64,000 bases of DNA from Pseudopithomyces maydicus (lineage: Eukaryota > Ascomycota > Dothideomycetes > Pleosporales > Didymosphaeriaceae). The DNA lies in the NCBI GenBank assembly GCA_026873275.1, contig JANTUC010000001.1, positions 1,426,001-1,490,000 on the forward strand, read 5' to 3'. Shown piece by piece: positions 1 to 10,762 of the stretch (the first letter of the stretch is position 1; each line of letters begins with the position of its first letter). The notes under the pieces were generated by a model that saw only the letters and a program-made list of their open reading frames with translations, ran no database searches and was not told the DNA's origin. Both the position numbers and the translations under genes were made by a program.

Positions 1-1005
1 GGCATCTTCAATAACAAGGTCGTCTTCTGCACTGGCGGAGCAGGCTCGATATGTTCTGCACAGGTCCGTGCCATGGTTCACCTTGGAGCCAACGCCTGCA
101 TAATCGGTCGCAATGTTGAGAAGACGGAGAACATGGCCAAAGACATCGCTACAGCAAGGAAAGGCGCCAAGGTGATCGGGCTAGGCGCTGTGGACGTCAG
201 GAAGCCAGAGGCGCTGGTCGCCGCTGCAGAGCGATGCGCGAAGGAGCTAGGTAGCATCGACTTCGTGATGTGAGCCCCCTTGCTGTTGGACCGAGACAAG
301 TTGTTGACACTGTGCAGTGCGGGTGCTGCAGGGAACTTCCTCGCTACCATCGACCAGATATCACCAAATGCGCTGAAGTCGGTCATGGACATTGACGTGT
401 TGGGTTCCTACAACACATTGAAAGCGACGCTCCCCTATTTGGTTGAGTCGGCAGAAAAGTACAAGGTAGATGGCAAGACTCGTCCCAAGGCCGGCACAGG
501 AGGCCGCATCATCTTCGTCAGTGCGACGCTCCACTATGCTGGCACGCCACTGCAGAGTCATGTCTCTATTGCAAAGGCAGGCGTCGACGCCATGTCAGTA
601 TCGGTCGCTATCGAGCAAGGCCCCAAGGGGATCACGTCGAATGTTATAGCTCCCGGTCCCATCGCAGACACAGAGGGCATGGCGCGTCTTTCGACAGATG
701 CCAGCCGTCAGGAGACACCGCGCTTGATCCCGTCCCAGAGAATGGGTTATGTCAAGGAGATTGCGGACGCCACCGTCTACCTGTTCTCGGATGCTGGAAA
801 CTTTGTCAACGGAGAGACCATTGTCGGTAAGTACAAAAAAATCCAAGACGCCCATCAGGTTCGCACGTGCTGACTCGAATCGCTAGTGGATGGCGGCCAA
901 TGGCACACACAGGCGGTGGACAAAGGCGCGTTCAAGTACCCTGATTTCCTTCTTTCGGGGGAGACGGTGTCCGGGGTGGCAGGGATGAAGAAGTCCAAGT
1001 TGTAG
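1..1005 (+). CDS. 2,4-dienoyl-CoA reductase, peroxisomal (5' partial)
   Basis: Short-chain dehydrogenase/reductase that removes a double bond of 2,4-dienoyl-CoA with NADPH during beta-oxidation of unsaturated fatty acids. Exons 1-269, 318-826 and 887-1005; introns of 48 and 60 bp. The gene runs off the left edge, so the start is missing; 298 residues are visible. I see the dinucleotide-binding TGGAGSI near the start, an IIFVSAT strand, and NVIAPGPIADTEG followed by VDGG near the end. This loop and the SPS19-like layout point to the dienoyl-CoA reductase branch rather than a generic SDR; the classic YxxxK is replaced by SIAK in the HVSIAKAGVD stretch, as expected for this branch. The last residues are KKSKL, with a canonical PTS1 tripeptide (SKL), so the site of action is the peroxisome matrix. 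The family is firm; the exact substrate is inferred. Confidence 0.88.
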
Positions 1006-3393
1006 CGTGAAAAAAAATCAAATGCCCGGGACCCTGTTTCCTGTTGCACAATGATTGTGATGCGGTGATGGCTGCTACTAGCGCCAAGGTGATGCGAAGC
1101 AAGCGATGGGCGACACGATGCAGTTAGGCTGGGCCTCGGAGACGAGCGCTGCCGGAAAGGCTATCTAAGTGGTGACGATTTCTGTAGGTAAGTACCCAGG
1201 TCGTCTACGTGAGGCTCGGGCGCAGGAGAGGGCGTCGCGGTGCCTGGCCAACCGCGGGATCCGCAGGCAGGCGCCAGGTTCGTGCTTGGTGTTCCCGGGT
1301 CTCATCAAAAAGTCAAACTTCGCATGCTCAAATCTTGAACGGGTCCCGAAACACGTCAGACGGAAGACTGTCGACATGGACAGCGGGCAGCGCACGATTG
1401 GGCGGCGGCACGGTTTTCAAAACAGCAGTGACGATACGGCGTGGCGACGGTCGCGCTCCAGGTGAACATCCTCATCTCTCGCGGGTCTCCTGTCGATCGT
1501 GGTTTGGGCGGTGGGCGTCGGCAGGCCAATGCTTTCCCAGACGGCGGCCTTGCCAAGCGGAGGATGACGCAATGACCGGATGCGTATTCGCGTAAACCCA
1601 GAGGTCCCAAAAGAGAAAGCGGGTGGCGCACGCGTCGCGTCGTCCAGGGCCGCCCCCTGTCGACTTTGTTGGGAGTCGAGAGCCCAGGTGGGCCGGCGAA
1701 CATGAGCCTCCGTTCTTTCAGCCTGATCTTCAGAAGGATGCGCTGCCGAGATGAAGCGGCGTGCTGGGCCCCATGTCCATCCACGGCATCTTCGTCTTCC
1801 AGGCTTCCAGGAAGCCAGGCGCGCTTGGCCATGGTTGGCTGCAGCCACGTTTGCGATTGACCGTCTGCATCACGATAGACGAGGCGGTTGCTGGTGGTTG
1901 GCGGTTGCTGGTTGGCGGGCGCCGTCCACGGGTGGTAGGAGATGCGAGGCTGGGCGCACTTGAAACGGCCTTGCTCGCCTACGACGCCATCCAGCGCCCG
2001 TCGGCCTGCTGACAGGTGTGCTCATGGGAGCCGGGCGACACGCTGCCACCTCGGCGGTGGGTGGTGCGCTGCTCGTTGGCTTTGTCGGCGTCGTGTCTTT
2101 GTGTTTCGTTGCAGCGCATCCTCTCGTTGGTGCCGGTGGAGGGGTGACAACCGTGTTTATATTGCCCTCCGCCTTGAATCGCCCTACACCGAGTCCTTCG
2201 TCCCCTGCTGCCGATAGCTGTCGATACGACGGCGCTCCTATTTTTGTCCGTGCACAGGTGATCACCATCTGTGGATTCCTCACGTCAAGCCAAGTGCGGA
2301 CAATATCATCTACCTCCGCCCCGTGCTTCCGCCGCCTTCCTTCTGTTTGCTGCTTTGTCCACCGACACTCGACACTCGCTTTTTTCCTTCTTTTGCTTTC
2401 CTTTCTGCTTGTCCGCCGTGCCGACTGCTGCCATTCGCTCCAGCCAGAATTATAGAAGGGTCCAATCGCACTATCGAACCTATCGACGTCTGCTCGGAAC
2501 TGCGTCCGAAGGGGATAGCGTGTACGGAAACAGAGCACCACCACCCAGATTGCAGAGCGTCGCTCCAGCGCTTCCTGTGCACCCACGCCCATCCCCCGCT
2601 GCTTGGACGCCGAGGACCTGCCCGCTTGGGAGTTGCGAGTTCATGCATCCAACGACGAGACGGGGTAGCCAGCACCACTGAGCACCACTGAGCATCGCAA
2701 CTAGTGCATTCTGCTGCTCGCCCTTACCCCGAGGGGGCCACCGTGAGCATTACCAGTACTCAGCCCGGGCTTGCGTGTGCTGGGCCCGAGTTTACAAGTC
2801 GACGGCGGGAACGGCAAGCCCCAGGTAGCCACGCTTACCCGCAAACGGCCTAGCCCCGCCTAGTGCAAGTGCAAGGTTGGTAGCTCCACTCAACACAGCT
2901 TCCCGTCCTGCCCTGTTCTCCCGCCTCCGAGCTGTCCTGAGTTCGCCAGTCTTCCAAGGCCGACGACGCTGTTGTCCTTGGTTGCGTGGTGGCTCGTTGC
3001 TGTGAACATGCTGACTCCTTCTCCCAGTGCAGCTTAGCATTTTCCTTCGACTCCTTCGTTGTCGCTTTGGGACAGTCACTCCACCCTCGCTGCGCCCGTA
3101 ACTGTCGTTTGCACGCCGCGGCCGCTTCACCCACTTGGCCGCCATCACCGCGTCACCGCGTCACCCACGACCACACCATCGCTTGCCGTATACGCTGCGA
3201 TTAAATAAAAACCAAAAGGCTTTCTATCGCACGCTGCAACCCCGCAGCTGTCCACGTCTCCGATACACCACCACTACCCGCCCACCAAACCCTCCTACCA
3301 CCTCGACGCAGCCACCTCAAACCCGTCCGTATCCCCCAGAGACTTTCTTTCCCCGTCATCACCCCTGGGCTTGCGAGCTATCTCTTGGACGCC
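1006..3393. other. intergenic, 2.4 kb
   Basis: No gene supported. It should hold the 3' UTR of the reductase and the promoter and leader of the WSC gene. From about 3200 the + strand becomes pyrimidine/CA-rich, typical of a fungal 5' leader. ORFs here overlap on both strands and have no recognisable domains. Confidence 0.6.
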
Positions 3394-4866
3394 ATGTCAG
3401 TTGACTGGAACTACCAGTACTGCTCCTCGCAGAACACAGCACCCGACTCGTCGCCATGTAAGGGTACCCCTGCCGCCAACTTTCAACGTACTAATCACAC
3501 TAGACTTCTACACATGGCAGTCAAACGGTGAGTGCAAGAAGCACTGCCTCGAGCAGGGTGGCTCTTCCTTCTTCGTCCTCCAAGACAAGAACTGCTGGTG
3601 CTCCGATTACATTCCCCAAGCACAGACAGATATTAGCGACTGCAGCAGCACTTGTCCAGGCTACCCTTCTGAAAACTGTGGAAAGGTCGGCCAGCTATAC
3701 ATCTACGTTGAGCTCAATGGTAATCCCTCCGGCACTGCTGGCTCGTCGCAGCCATCCTCCACGAAGGTAAGCCCTTCCTCTACCGAGGTTGTCTCTACAA
3801 CTTCATCAAGCTCTCGTGTAGCTACGACAGTCAGTACAACGCCTTTTCTATGTCAAAAAGCGTGATTTTTACTGCGAGTCATTTTCTTCGTCTTCTTTTC
3901 TGCCCTTCACGTCACTGTCATTTCTTTTCTGTCTCTGTTCTTTTGAGCTTGTTGTACTTTTGGAGGAGATGGTGTTTGACTCCCAAGTAGCCCTCACAGG
4001 CTCCAACAAGTTCTTCCGCGGTAGAACCCAGCTCAGCTATGTCGACCGTCACAAGCACGGTCACGTCTGAGCATGTGGTCACCGCCACCCCTGTACAACA
4101 TCCCTTTCCTTCGTCTCCATCTTTTTTCGTATGCACGTCGAGACTTGAGCTGATAAATGTATTAGAGTTCGAGCGGCAAGCCTTCGACTAGTGAAACCAG
4201 CACGTCGAGTACGACCGACCCTTCCGCAGCTACGGACTTATCTTCAGCAAGGCAGGTCCAAACTGTAACTGAGGAAAATGGAATTTTTAGGACCGTCACG
4301 TTCTACCAGAGTTCGCCACCAACAGCAACGCCTGATCAGGCAGGACTTGGCGGCAAATCGAAATCAAATACCGGAGCCATCGTCGGAGGAGTTGTAGGTG
4401 GTATTGGAGCCTTGGCGTTGATTCTTGCAGGTGTATTCTTGCTGCTCTGGAGACGGCGAAAGCAGCAGCGGGCCGAGCAAGGTGGTGAATCTGGCGAGCC
4501 TGGTGTACATCGTTATGCGAGCACGATGAGCAAGGCTGGTTTGCTCCGCACGGAGAAAGAACCCAAGTACCCAGCACCTATTGCGACATCGGGCTTCAGC
4601 AGCACCAAACGACACAGCCGCACGTTGGATCAAGATTCCATAAGCCCTATATCCGCATCCGATCGACGGAACAGCTCGTTCCGGGTCGATCAACGGCTCA
4701 ACCCATCTACATTGTTTGTCTTCGACAACACAAGCAGAGGTAGCGTGGGCAGCCTGGACGATAGTCGAGACTATCATCGCACGCTCAATGTATGTTTGAC
4801 CAGCTCGGATTATGAAGCGAAATGACTAATGATTCGCAGGTACGCAACCCAGACGTACAGGACTGA
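3394..4866 (+). CDS. WSC-domain single-pass membrane protein
   Basis: Five-exon model: 3394-3457, 3504-3833, 4037-4092, 4166-4789, 4840-4866 (366 aa, in frame throughout). Residues about 9-100 form a WSC carbohydrate-binding domain, with YCSSQNT, WQSNGECKKHC, CWCSDYIP and CPGYPSENCG and the expected Cys spacing. A Ser/Thr-rich stalk follows, then a hydrophobic helix rich in Gly, Ala, Ile and Leu (about 222-246) ending in WRRRKQQ, and a hydrophilic Ser-rich cytosolic tail. The plan matches Wsc/Slg1-type cell-wall stress sensors that signal through Rho1/PKC. No signal peptide is visible: the WSC domain begins almost at the chosen Met, so an upstream exon may be missing. The 3834-4036 intron is the least certain; I chose it because it keeps the frame and joins two Thr/Ser-rich segments. 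Role as a sensor is inferred. Confidence 0.75.
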
Positions 4867-5727
4867 ACACATTCCAGCTCGTTCTCTTTGAGGGGCAATC
4901 TAGTACTGTTTTCTTTCTCGGGTTTGGATTTTCCTCACTGTTCACGACCGACACGAACATACTTTAGACGTACATACTCGGCATTGAGACATCATGCCCG
5001 TCCTTCCGGCACATATTGGCATGGGTGTTTGACATTGATTTAGCAACACCAGGTGGCATCGACGCCCTGAGGCCGATTGATCTTTCGCAGCTATTGCTGC
5101 TAATGGGTCTACACTTGTAAATTTTACTTTTTATTGCCCGCCCTGCTGTGGATATATATGCGATGCGAAGAGCATCGGGTGCTCGAGGGGGATCTGTGAG
5201 ATGCAGGTTTTGGGTTTCAGCAAGCCACTGAGGATGACCAGGCTGCATGATTTGGAGGAAGAATGGAAGGGATGCGCAGAAGAATGCGGCGGGAACAGGT
5301 ATCATGGTTGAGGTTGAGTTGGTTTTGCTCCGGGCTGGAAGACGCCTGCGGAAGCAACGTATGCAGATTTAAAACAGAGGCTCTCGCCGAACACAACTTT
5401 GCTTGCTTGCCTGCCACTTGCACACGGCATGTCAAAATCAAAACTTTGAGGGTACAGCCTATCGCATGTCGACTACCGGAACTATAACCTTGCCATGGCC
5501 CAAAATAGTGCTTTTCGTTCGGACTTGAAGACTATGGCCCAGTCGGAGTGCATGGGCCACCTTGCTCAGGGCGAGCTGACGTTGCTGCCCCTCGACTACC
5601 TCCGACTACCCTCTTGAAGTGTTTTGGCTCCTGGCGCCGCAACATACCTCCGACCTCACAACGTCTATTTACATCGCACAGACCAGATTGTGCTTCCGGG
5701 TCGCGTAGACTCGCACAAACTTTCGCA
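4867..5727. other. intergenic, 0.86 kb
   Basis: 3' UTR of the WSC gene and promoter of the Arf-GAP gene. No gene or clear element seen. Confidence 0.6.
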
Positions 5728-7084
5728 ATGAGCAAAATGTGGGAGGTGGATCCGGAGACGAGGAGCAAGGTGCGCGCGTGCCCCCGAGGGGAAAGTTCCC
5801 AGGCTAATCGGGACACAGTTGCTGGAGATCCAGAAGACGAACGAGAACAACCGCTGCGTCGACTGCAATGCGCCCAGCCCGCAATGGGCCTCTCCCAAGC
5901 TCGGCATCTTCATGTGCCTGTCCTGCTCCGGCGTCCACCGCGGGCTCGGCGTCCACATCTCCTTCATCCGCAGCATAACAATGGACGCCTTCAAGGGCTC
6001 CGAGCTCGCGCGCATGGCCGCCGGCGGCAACAAGCCTTTTCAGGACTTCTTCGACTCGCATTCGTCCAACACGAAAGATGGGCGCAAATTCGAGACCTCG
6101 AGCATACAAGAGCGATACGATTCAGAGGCGGGCGACGAGTGGAAGGAGAGGTTGAGTTGCAAGGTGGAGAATCGGGAATTCGACAAAAGCAACCTGCCCA
6201 AGCGACTGCCCAAGAAGGAGACCACGGCCATGGGAACAGGTGCACCTCTGAGTGGGAGAGCGAGCGGGCCCGGCAGCAGGAGCGCCACACCCCTCAGTAA
6301 GACGAGAAGCAACGACTCTGCGACTGCTTTGGGCCGTTCGGGATCACCCGCCCTCGGCACGAACGCAATGGGTAATTCGCAAAAGGCAAAGAACGAAGCC
6401 TACTTCGCGCGCATGGGCGAGGCCAACGCCAGTAGGAGAGACGATCTGGCACCCAACCAGGGAGGAAAATACGGTGGCTTTGGCAGTGAGCCCGATCACT
6501 GGAAGAAGGACGACGAGTTTGACAAGCCCCCTGCTCTTGACGACTTCCAGAAGGACCCCATGGCCGCCCTGACAAAGGGCTTCGGGTGGCTGGGTGCGAG
6601 TGTGAGCAAGGCGGGCAAGACGGGCTACGAGGGTTGGGTGAAGCCAGGTATGCAAAAGGTAAGCATGCATCATGCACAATAACAAGACTTTCACCTCCAC
6701 CGTATACACCAACTGACCACCGCCTAGCTCGCCGAAGCAGATCTTGCCTCTCAAGCCCGCAACACCGCCGGATTCGTCGGACAGGGCATCCAGTCCGGCG
6801 TTGCGAACGCAGGAACCACTTTCAACCGCTTCGTCGAAGGGTCCGACTCGGGCGCGTACAGCCGTGCTCCGGGTAGAGAACCTGAACAAAAGGACTTTTG
6901 GGATTCTTTCGGTGCGCCACCGAAGGGCCCTAGCGAAGACAAGAAGGATTTCTGGGATGAGTTTTCCAGTGCGGGTGAAAGTAGGGCGCAAGCCGCAAGT
7001 GCGAATAAGAAGCCGAGTGGAATTGGGACTAGTGCGATGAAGAAGCCGGCGAAGAAGGATGAGGATGGATGGGGTGAGTGGTGA
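5728..7084 (+). CDS. Arf GTPase-activating protein (ArfGAP1/Gcs1 type)
   Basis: Stimulates GTP hydrolysis on Arf during COPI vesicle cycling at the Golgi/ER. Exons 5728-5769, 5819-6658 and 6728-7084; 412 aa. The catalytic zinc finger is at about residues 24-60: C-x2-C in RCVDCNAPSPQW and C-x2-C in FMCLSCSGVHRGLG, which also supplies the GAP arginine in HRGLGVH. The middle is Ser/Gly-rich and charged. The C-terminal half has amphipathic, membrane-sensing-like segments (LTKGFGWLGASVSKAG; NAGTTFNRFVEG) and repeated tryptophan motifs (DFWDSFG, DFWDEFS, DGWGEW) like those that bind coat proteins in ArfGAP1. The start lies just upstream of a 14-codon first exon and is followed by MWEVDPETR, a family-typical opening. 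Confidence 0.93.
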
Positions 7085-7988
7085 GCGAGGAAGCCAGGCG
7101 ATATGAGGAGAAGAAGGTTGGATAGATGCATGGGCGGAGTTTTGGAGTAGGAAGAGCGCGTGCGGCTGGGATGGGTACTGTATTGATATATACTACGTTT
7201 AGCTATTTCTTATGCGTCTGCAATATCCACATTCCTACGGACCATTTTCGGTTGTTTGTGTTTTTGCTGTCTTGTCTAATCCGTATAGGTATCAGGCCCA
7301 GATTTGACAGTTTCCCACGGTGTTGGCAGCACTTCGGGCGCAATTTCCTCTACAGCAGCTACAGACTTGCTACACTCAGAGCCAACACGCCTGCACCTGC
7401 TTCCTGCCCTGTCGATATTGACATGCCGACCTAGCACTCCTGCCTCGTTCTCTTCTCGAATGTTTGTCCTTCGCTGGCCTGCTTTTTCTCTTACCCATCC
7501 ATCCATCCATCCACCCACCCCCAATTGCGAATCTCGCCCACCCTTCAACGGCCAGAATTGCGAGCAACACGTAAATCATAAGGTAGATGGCTTCTCTCTG
7601 ATTGCTCTCCTATTCCTAGTTCGCGGCAGCATGCTAGCTGCCATTCATCGGTGCAACAGCTGACACTGTTCAGGCTTTCTCTGGCTCCTCACTGCATTGG
7701 TGTGTATTGCTTCTACAATCTTGCATACATCTGATAGCACCTCCACCAGAGTGTTTGGTGCTTACAAGGCTTTACAACTGTCGACACCTCACAGTCGTCA
7801 TGATGTTGTTGCTGACTCGAGCAATCCAGTTCTGTGTGGTATCAGCTACAGCGTATCAGGTACGATCTACAGATTCCATCACTGTCACTTCCTCTGGATA
7901 TGATTTCTGTTTCATGTCAACTTCTTCGATACCATCTCCCTATTAGATGTAGGAGACCAATGCTAACAATCCATAGTGCATATCCACC
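7085..7988. other. intergenic, 0.9 kb, with CATC microsatellite
   Basis: 3' UTR of the Arf-GAP gene and promoter/leader of the secreted-protein gene. A short CATC tandem run lies at about 7495-7519. No gene supported. Confidence 0.6.
7495..7519. repeat. CATC/CACC microsatellite
   Basis: About four CATC units grading into CACC units. Confidence 0.8.
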
Positions 7989-9233
7989 ATGGCACCCATC
8001 GGCACCATCCTCGCCTTTGCTTTACTGGCCATTGGAAGTGTCGATGCTAAGGATAAAATATCCTTCTCTCAGTACGACAACGAGGACTGCGACGGACACC
8101 CCCTAAATGGATTCACTGATCTCACGTCAAAAGTCTCAGGTGGCTGCAAGGCTGTCAACGCTAGAGGAATTAGGTTCCACAAGAGCTTGAAGGACAAGTA
8201 CAACTCTTGGATTCCGAAGGTTAATGATGGCAAGTTGATCTGTGAGGCGGAGCTTTACAGCAGCCATGATTGTTACGGCGATCCCTTCCTGGTATCCCTC
8301 CCGGAGCATCTGCAGGAATGTTTTCCACTCAAGGAGGGACCATATTCGGTGCGCTACTTTTGCGATACCCCAAGTATGCCAGCGGTTCGGAAAGAAGTCC
8401 GCCTACCAATGACTTCCTACTCTATTGCCCCTGACGGCAAAGCTCACCCGTCTGTATACACGACCTCCTTCAACATCACTGTGCCGGCAATCCCTGCCAA
8501 AGGCAAAGTCCGTGTCATAGATGACTCTGCCGCCCGTCTCCATCCTCGCGAAGAGTCTATACACAAATCAACTCTTGAACCACGTGCGGATTACAACGTG
8601 ATCAACGTCTGGATGAAGCATCCATGGACAGGTTCAGACATCTGCTACCGCTGTTTCACCGATCACCGTGACAGTTGGCGTGACTGGAGGTGTGAATCTG
8701 CCCCCGCTGGTAAAAACCATGTCTCTTGTGACGAAAAGCCAGCACCTGTACCGACAACAAGCACACACGTCGTCACGCACACGACTGAGGCCACAATCTA
8801 CTACACGAGTATCGAACAATTGCAAGAACCGCCAATGGATATTATGGAGCGCTCTGATTACCTCCCAGTTATTCTACACCACCCTTGGGGAATACTCGAC
8901 CCTGTGTGCGGTCAGGCAAAGTGGAAAGACATGGGCGATCACGATGAAGAAATCCACATCAAGGATGACAGCTGTAAACCCAATCCTGTCAACATCGACA
9001 TTGGCTACCCCCACACTATCATCAATTCTCCTGTCACTGAGACGCGGTGGGTTTATGCCACGCCTACGTCTCATCGTCGTCCTCGGCCACACTATACCCC
9101 TCAACCGGAACCAACATGGGCTGATGATGATGATGATTACTTTGTCACGTACACTACTGTCCTGGAAACTACCTACCTGACTGAGGTGACGAGTACCGTC
9201 ACCGCCCCTGTTAGCAAGCGCACTTCTCATTGA
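7989..9233 (+). CDS. secreted Cys-rich protein of unknown function
   Basis: Intronless, 414 aa. A clear signal peptide occupies residues 1-20 (hydrophobic ILAFALLAIG, then SVDA). I do not recognise the family. The N-terminal region (about 24-126) contains two similar blocks: Y29-x3-D-C34-x-G-x-P with a later C53, and Y90-x3-D-C95-x-G-x-P with a later C111. This suggests an internal duplication, perhaps a two-motif beta fold. A central Cys-rich block (CYRCFTDH, WRDWRCES, HVSCDEKP) follows, then a Thr/Val/Tyr-rich C-terminal part with an Asp run (about 380). A RxxR/KR-like site is possible near HPREESIHK. No transmembrane helix or GPI signal follows, so it is probably extracellular. The ATG lies in a good context (CCACCATGG). 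Confidence 0.8.
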   Translation: MAPIGTILAFALLAIGSVDAKDKISFSQYDNEDCDGHPLNGFTDLTSKVSGGCKAVNARGIRFHKSLKDKYNSWIPKVNDGKLICEAELYSSHDCYGDPFLVSLPEHLQECFPLKEGPYSVRYFCDTPSMPAVRKEVRLPMTSYSIAPDGKAHPSVYTTSFNITVPAIPAKGKVRVIDDSAARLHPREESIHKSTLEPRADYNVINVWMKHPWTGSDICYRCFTDHRDSWRDWRCESAPAGKNHVSCDEKPAPVPTTSTHVVTHTTEATIYYTSIEQLQEPPMDIMERSDYLPVILHHPWGILDPVCGQAKWKDMGDHDEEIHIKDDSCKPNPVNIDIGYPHTIINSPVTETRWVYATPTSHRRPRPHYTPQPEPTWADDDDDYFVTYTTVLETTYLTEVTSTVTAPVSKRTSH

Positions 9234-10134
9234 ATGGCACGATATCATTCGCGTTGGCCTGGACCTACCAGACGCCAGCGACGCTGGGTGCTTGCTTGGT
9301 CAGATAGCCTGTAGGCATATGGGTATCATGATGGCGGTTTCTTTTTCCTGTTATAGAGCTATGGTTTATTCCTTGTTGCTGGTTTTGTAATCGCGGTATA
9401 GCGGTTTTCTGTTTGGTTGTTTTTCTTTCCAAAAGCACAGCGTTAAGTAGGTAGCTGTTTGATGAACATGATTCTTTTTCCTAGAACTTATCTTGTGATA
9501 TCGCTAGAAAATTTGGTGACGGGTTGTCTTTCTTCAAAGAATTATTTTGTCGAGACAAAACATTACGCGATTGGCCTGGTAGGTCGGTGTTGACTAATGT
9601 GCAGTGAGACTTTGGACAGAAAGATGGTCAACCGATCAGACACCCGCGCTTGCATGGCTCATATCACCCCGTAGTTGATTGAAGAGAATTCACACCGGGT
9701 ATCTTTTACCCAGAAAATTTGATGGTTGAAAGTCACCTCAACCCAGCATTTTGCACAAAGAACCTGTCAGCCAGTCGCATCAGATAATGCTGGACATTAG
9801 AAGGTTTTATTGAATCAGCATACAGATTAGCCATGACGCTTGATGTATGGTAGAAACTTCACAAGTGTCAAATAGCTATGTGTTTTCTTCCATGAGTCGT
9901 ATATTCGTATACTGGCAGAATTCGCTGTTTCATTCACCCAATGCGTGATAGCTGGTGCGCAACACAACACTCTTCTTTCCAATTATTATGAATGCGTGCC
10001 AGAAAAACTCCCCTTCCTGAATTACCGATTACCATCATACTTACTTACTTGCCAACAAAAATCAAATTACTACACAACCAACCAAGTTCTCTGACAACAC
10101 CTCCCCTAAGAAAACGAAATAATAGATCAGAAAA
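9234..10134. other. intergenic, 0.9 kb, AT-rich
   Basis: 3' UTR of the secreted-protein gene. From about 10030 to 10134 the + strand looks like a CA/CT-rich leader. No other feature seen. Confidence 0.5.
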
Positions 10135-10341
10135 ATGACATTTACCGTCTCCAAGGACAACGACCAAACCATCCCGCCCCACCATCTCCCCCGTCAAGCG
10201 CCGCAGCAGCACAAATTCCCACAAAAACGTTCGACACGCGCAATGACGCAGAGGGATATCTCCGCGCAGAAATGGACAAGGAATACGGCCGTTGTGATTA
10301 CTATTGGAATTTGCTGTGGAGTAGACTGTCCGGTGATTTGA
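10135..10341 (+). CDS. possible small protein, unknown
   Basis: A 68-codon ORF, hydrophilic at first and ending in a short hydrophobic stretch (AVVITIGICCGVDCPVI). The only support is a leader-like CA/CT-rich stretch directly upstream and an A-rich context before the ATG. Codon use gives no clear signal and the downstream DNA is unusually G-rich on this strand. A 220-codon ORF on the other strand (10045-10707) overlaps it and is no more convincing. Treat as tentative. Confidence 0.25.
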   Translation: MTFTVSKDNDQTIPPHHLPRQAPQQHKFPQKRSTRAMTQRDISAQKWTRNTAVVITIGICCGVDCPVI

Positions 10342-10762
10342 GGTGTTATGTTTGGGGGTATTATTACGATTCGAGGGTTGAGGGGGTGGTGGAGAGGTTT
10401 GAGGGGTGTTGGGTTGCTGGGGCTGAGTAGGGGAGTGTACGTAGGAGAGGGGAGATGGGCTGAGGATGGGGTTTGGTGGTGGCTGTGGGGTTACTGGTGG
10501 AGTGAGTGTGAACTTCGGGTGGATGGGTTGTTGGATGTTTTGGGAATCTTTTTTTTCTTGTCGTGGTGTGATGTGTTCGTGGAATTTATGTCTCCATGTG
10601 GGAGCAGGAAATTTTGTTGTACCTATTTGGTTGATCCAGGCTATTTTACTAAATGTATGCTCATGTTTCAGTGTTTGGATCAGATCTCTTTCCAGACGTT
10701 TACACACATTTGGAAGCAGCTATATGTACAAGACACATTTATATCATGGATGAAGATATTGC
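10342..10762. other. intergenic, G/T-rich + strand
   Basis: Strong strand asymmetry: G-rich on +, hence Pro/Thr/Gln/Asn-rich reading on -. Probably non-coding; it also holds the 3' UTR of the MFS gene. Confidence 0.45.

Noticed and set aside
1870..2592. 240-codon minus-strand ORF
   Set aside because: No motif, biased composition, and overlapped by several similar ORFs on the other strand.
10045..10707. 220-codon minus-strand ORF
   Set aside because: Pro/Gln/Asn/Thr-rich low complexity due to G/T-rich + strand; no start context or domain.
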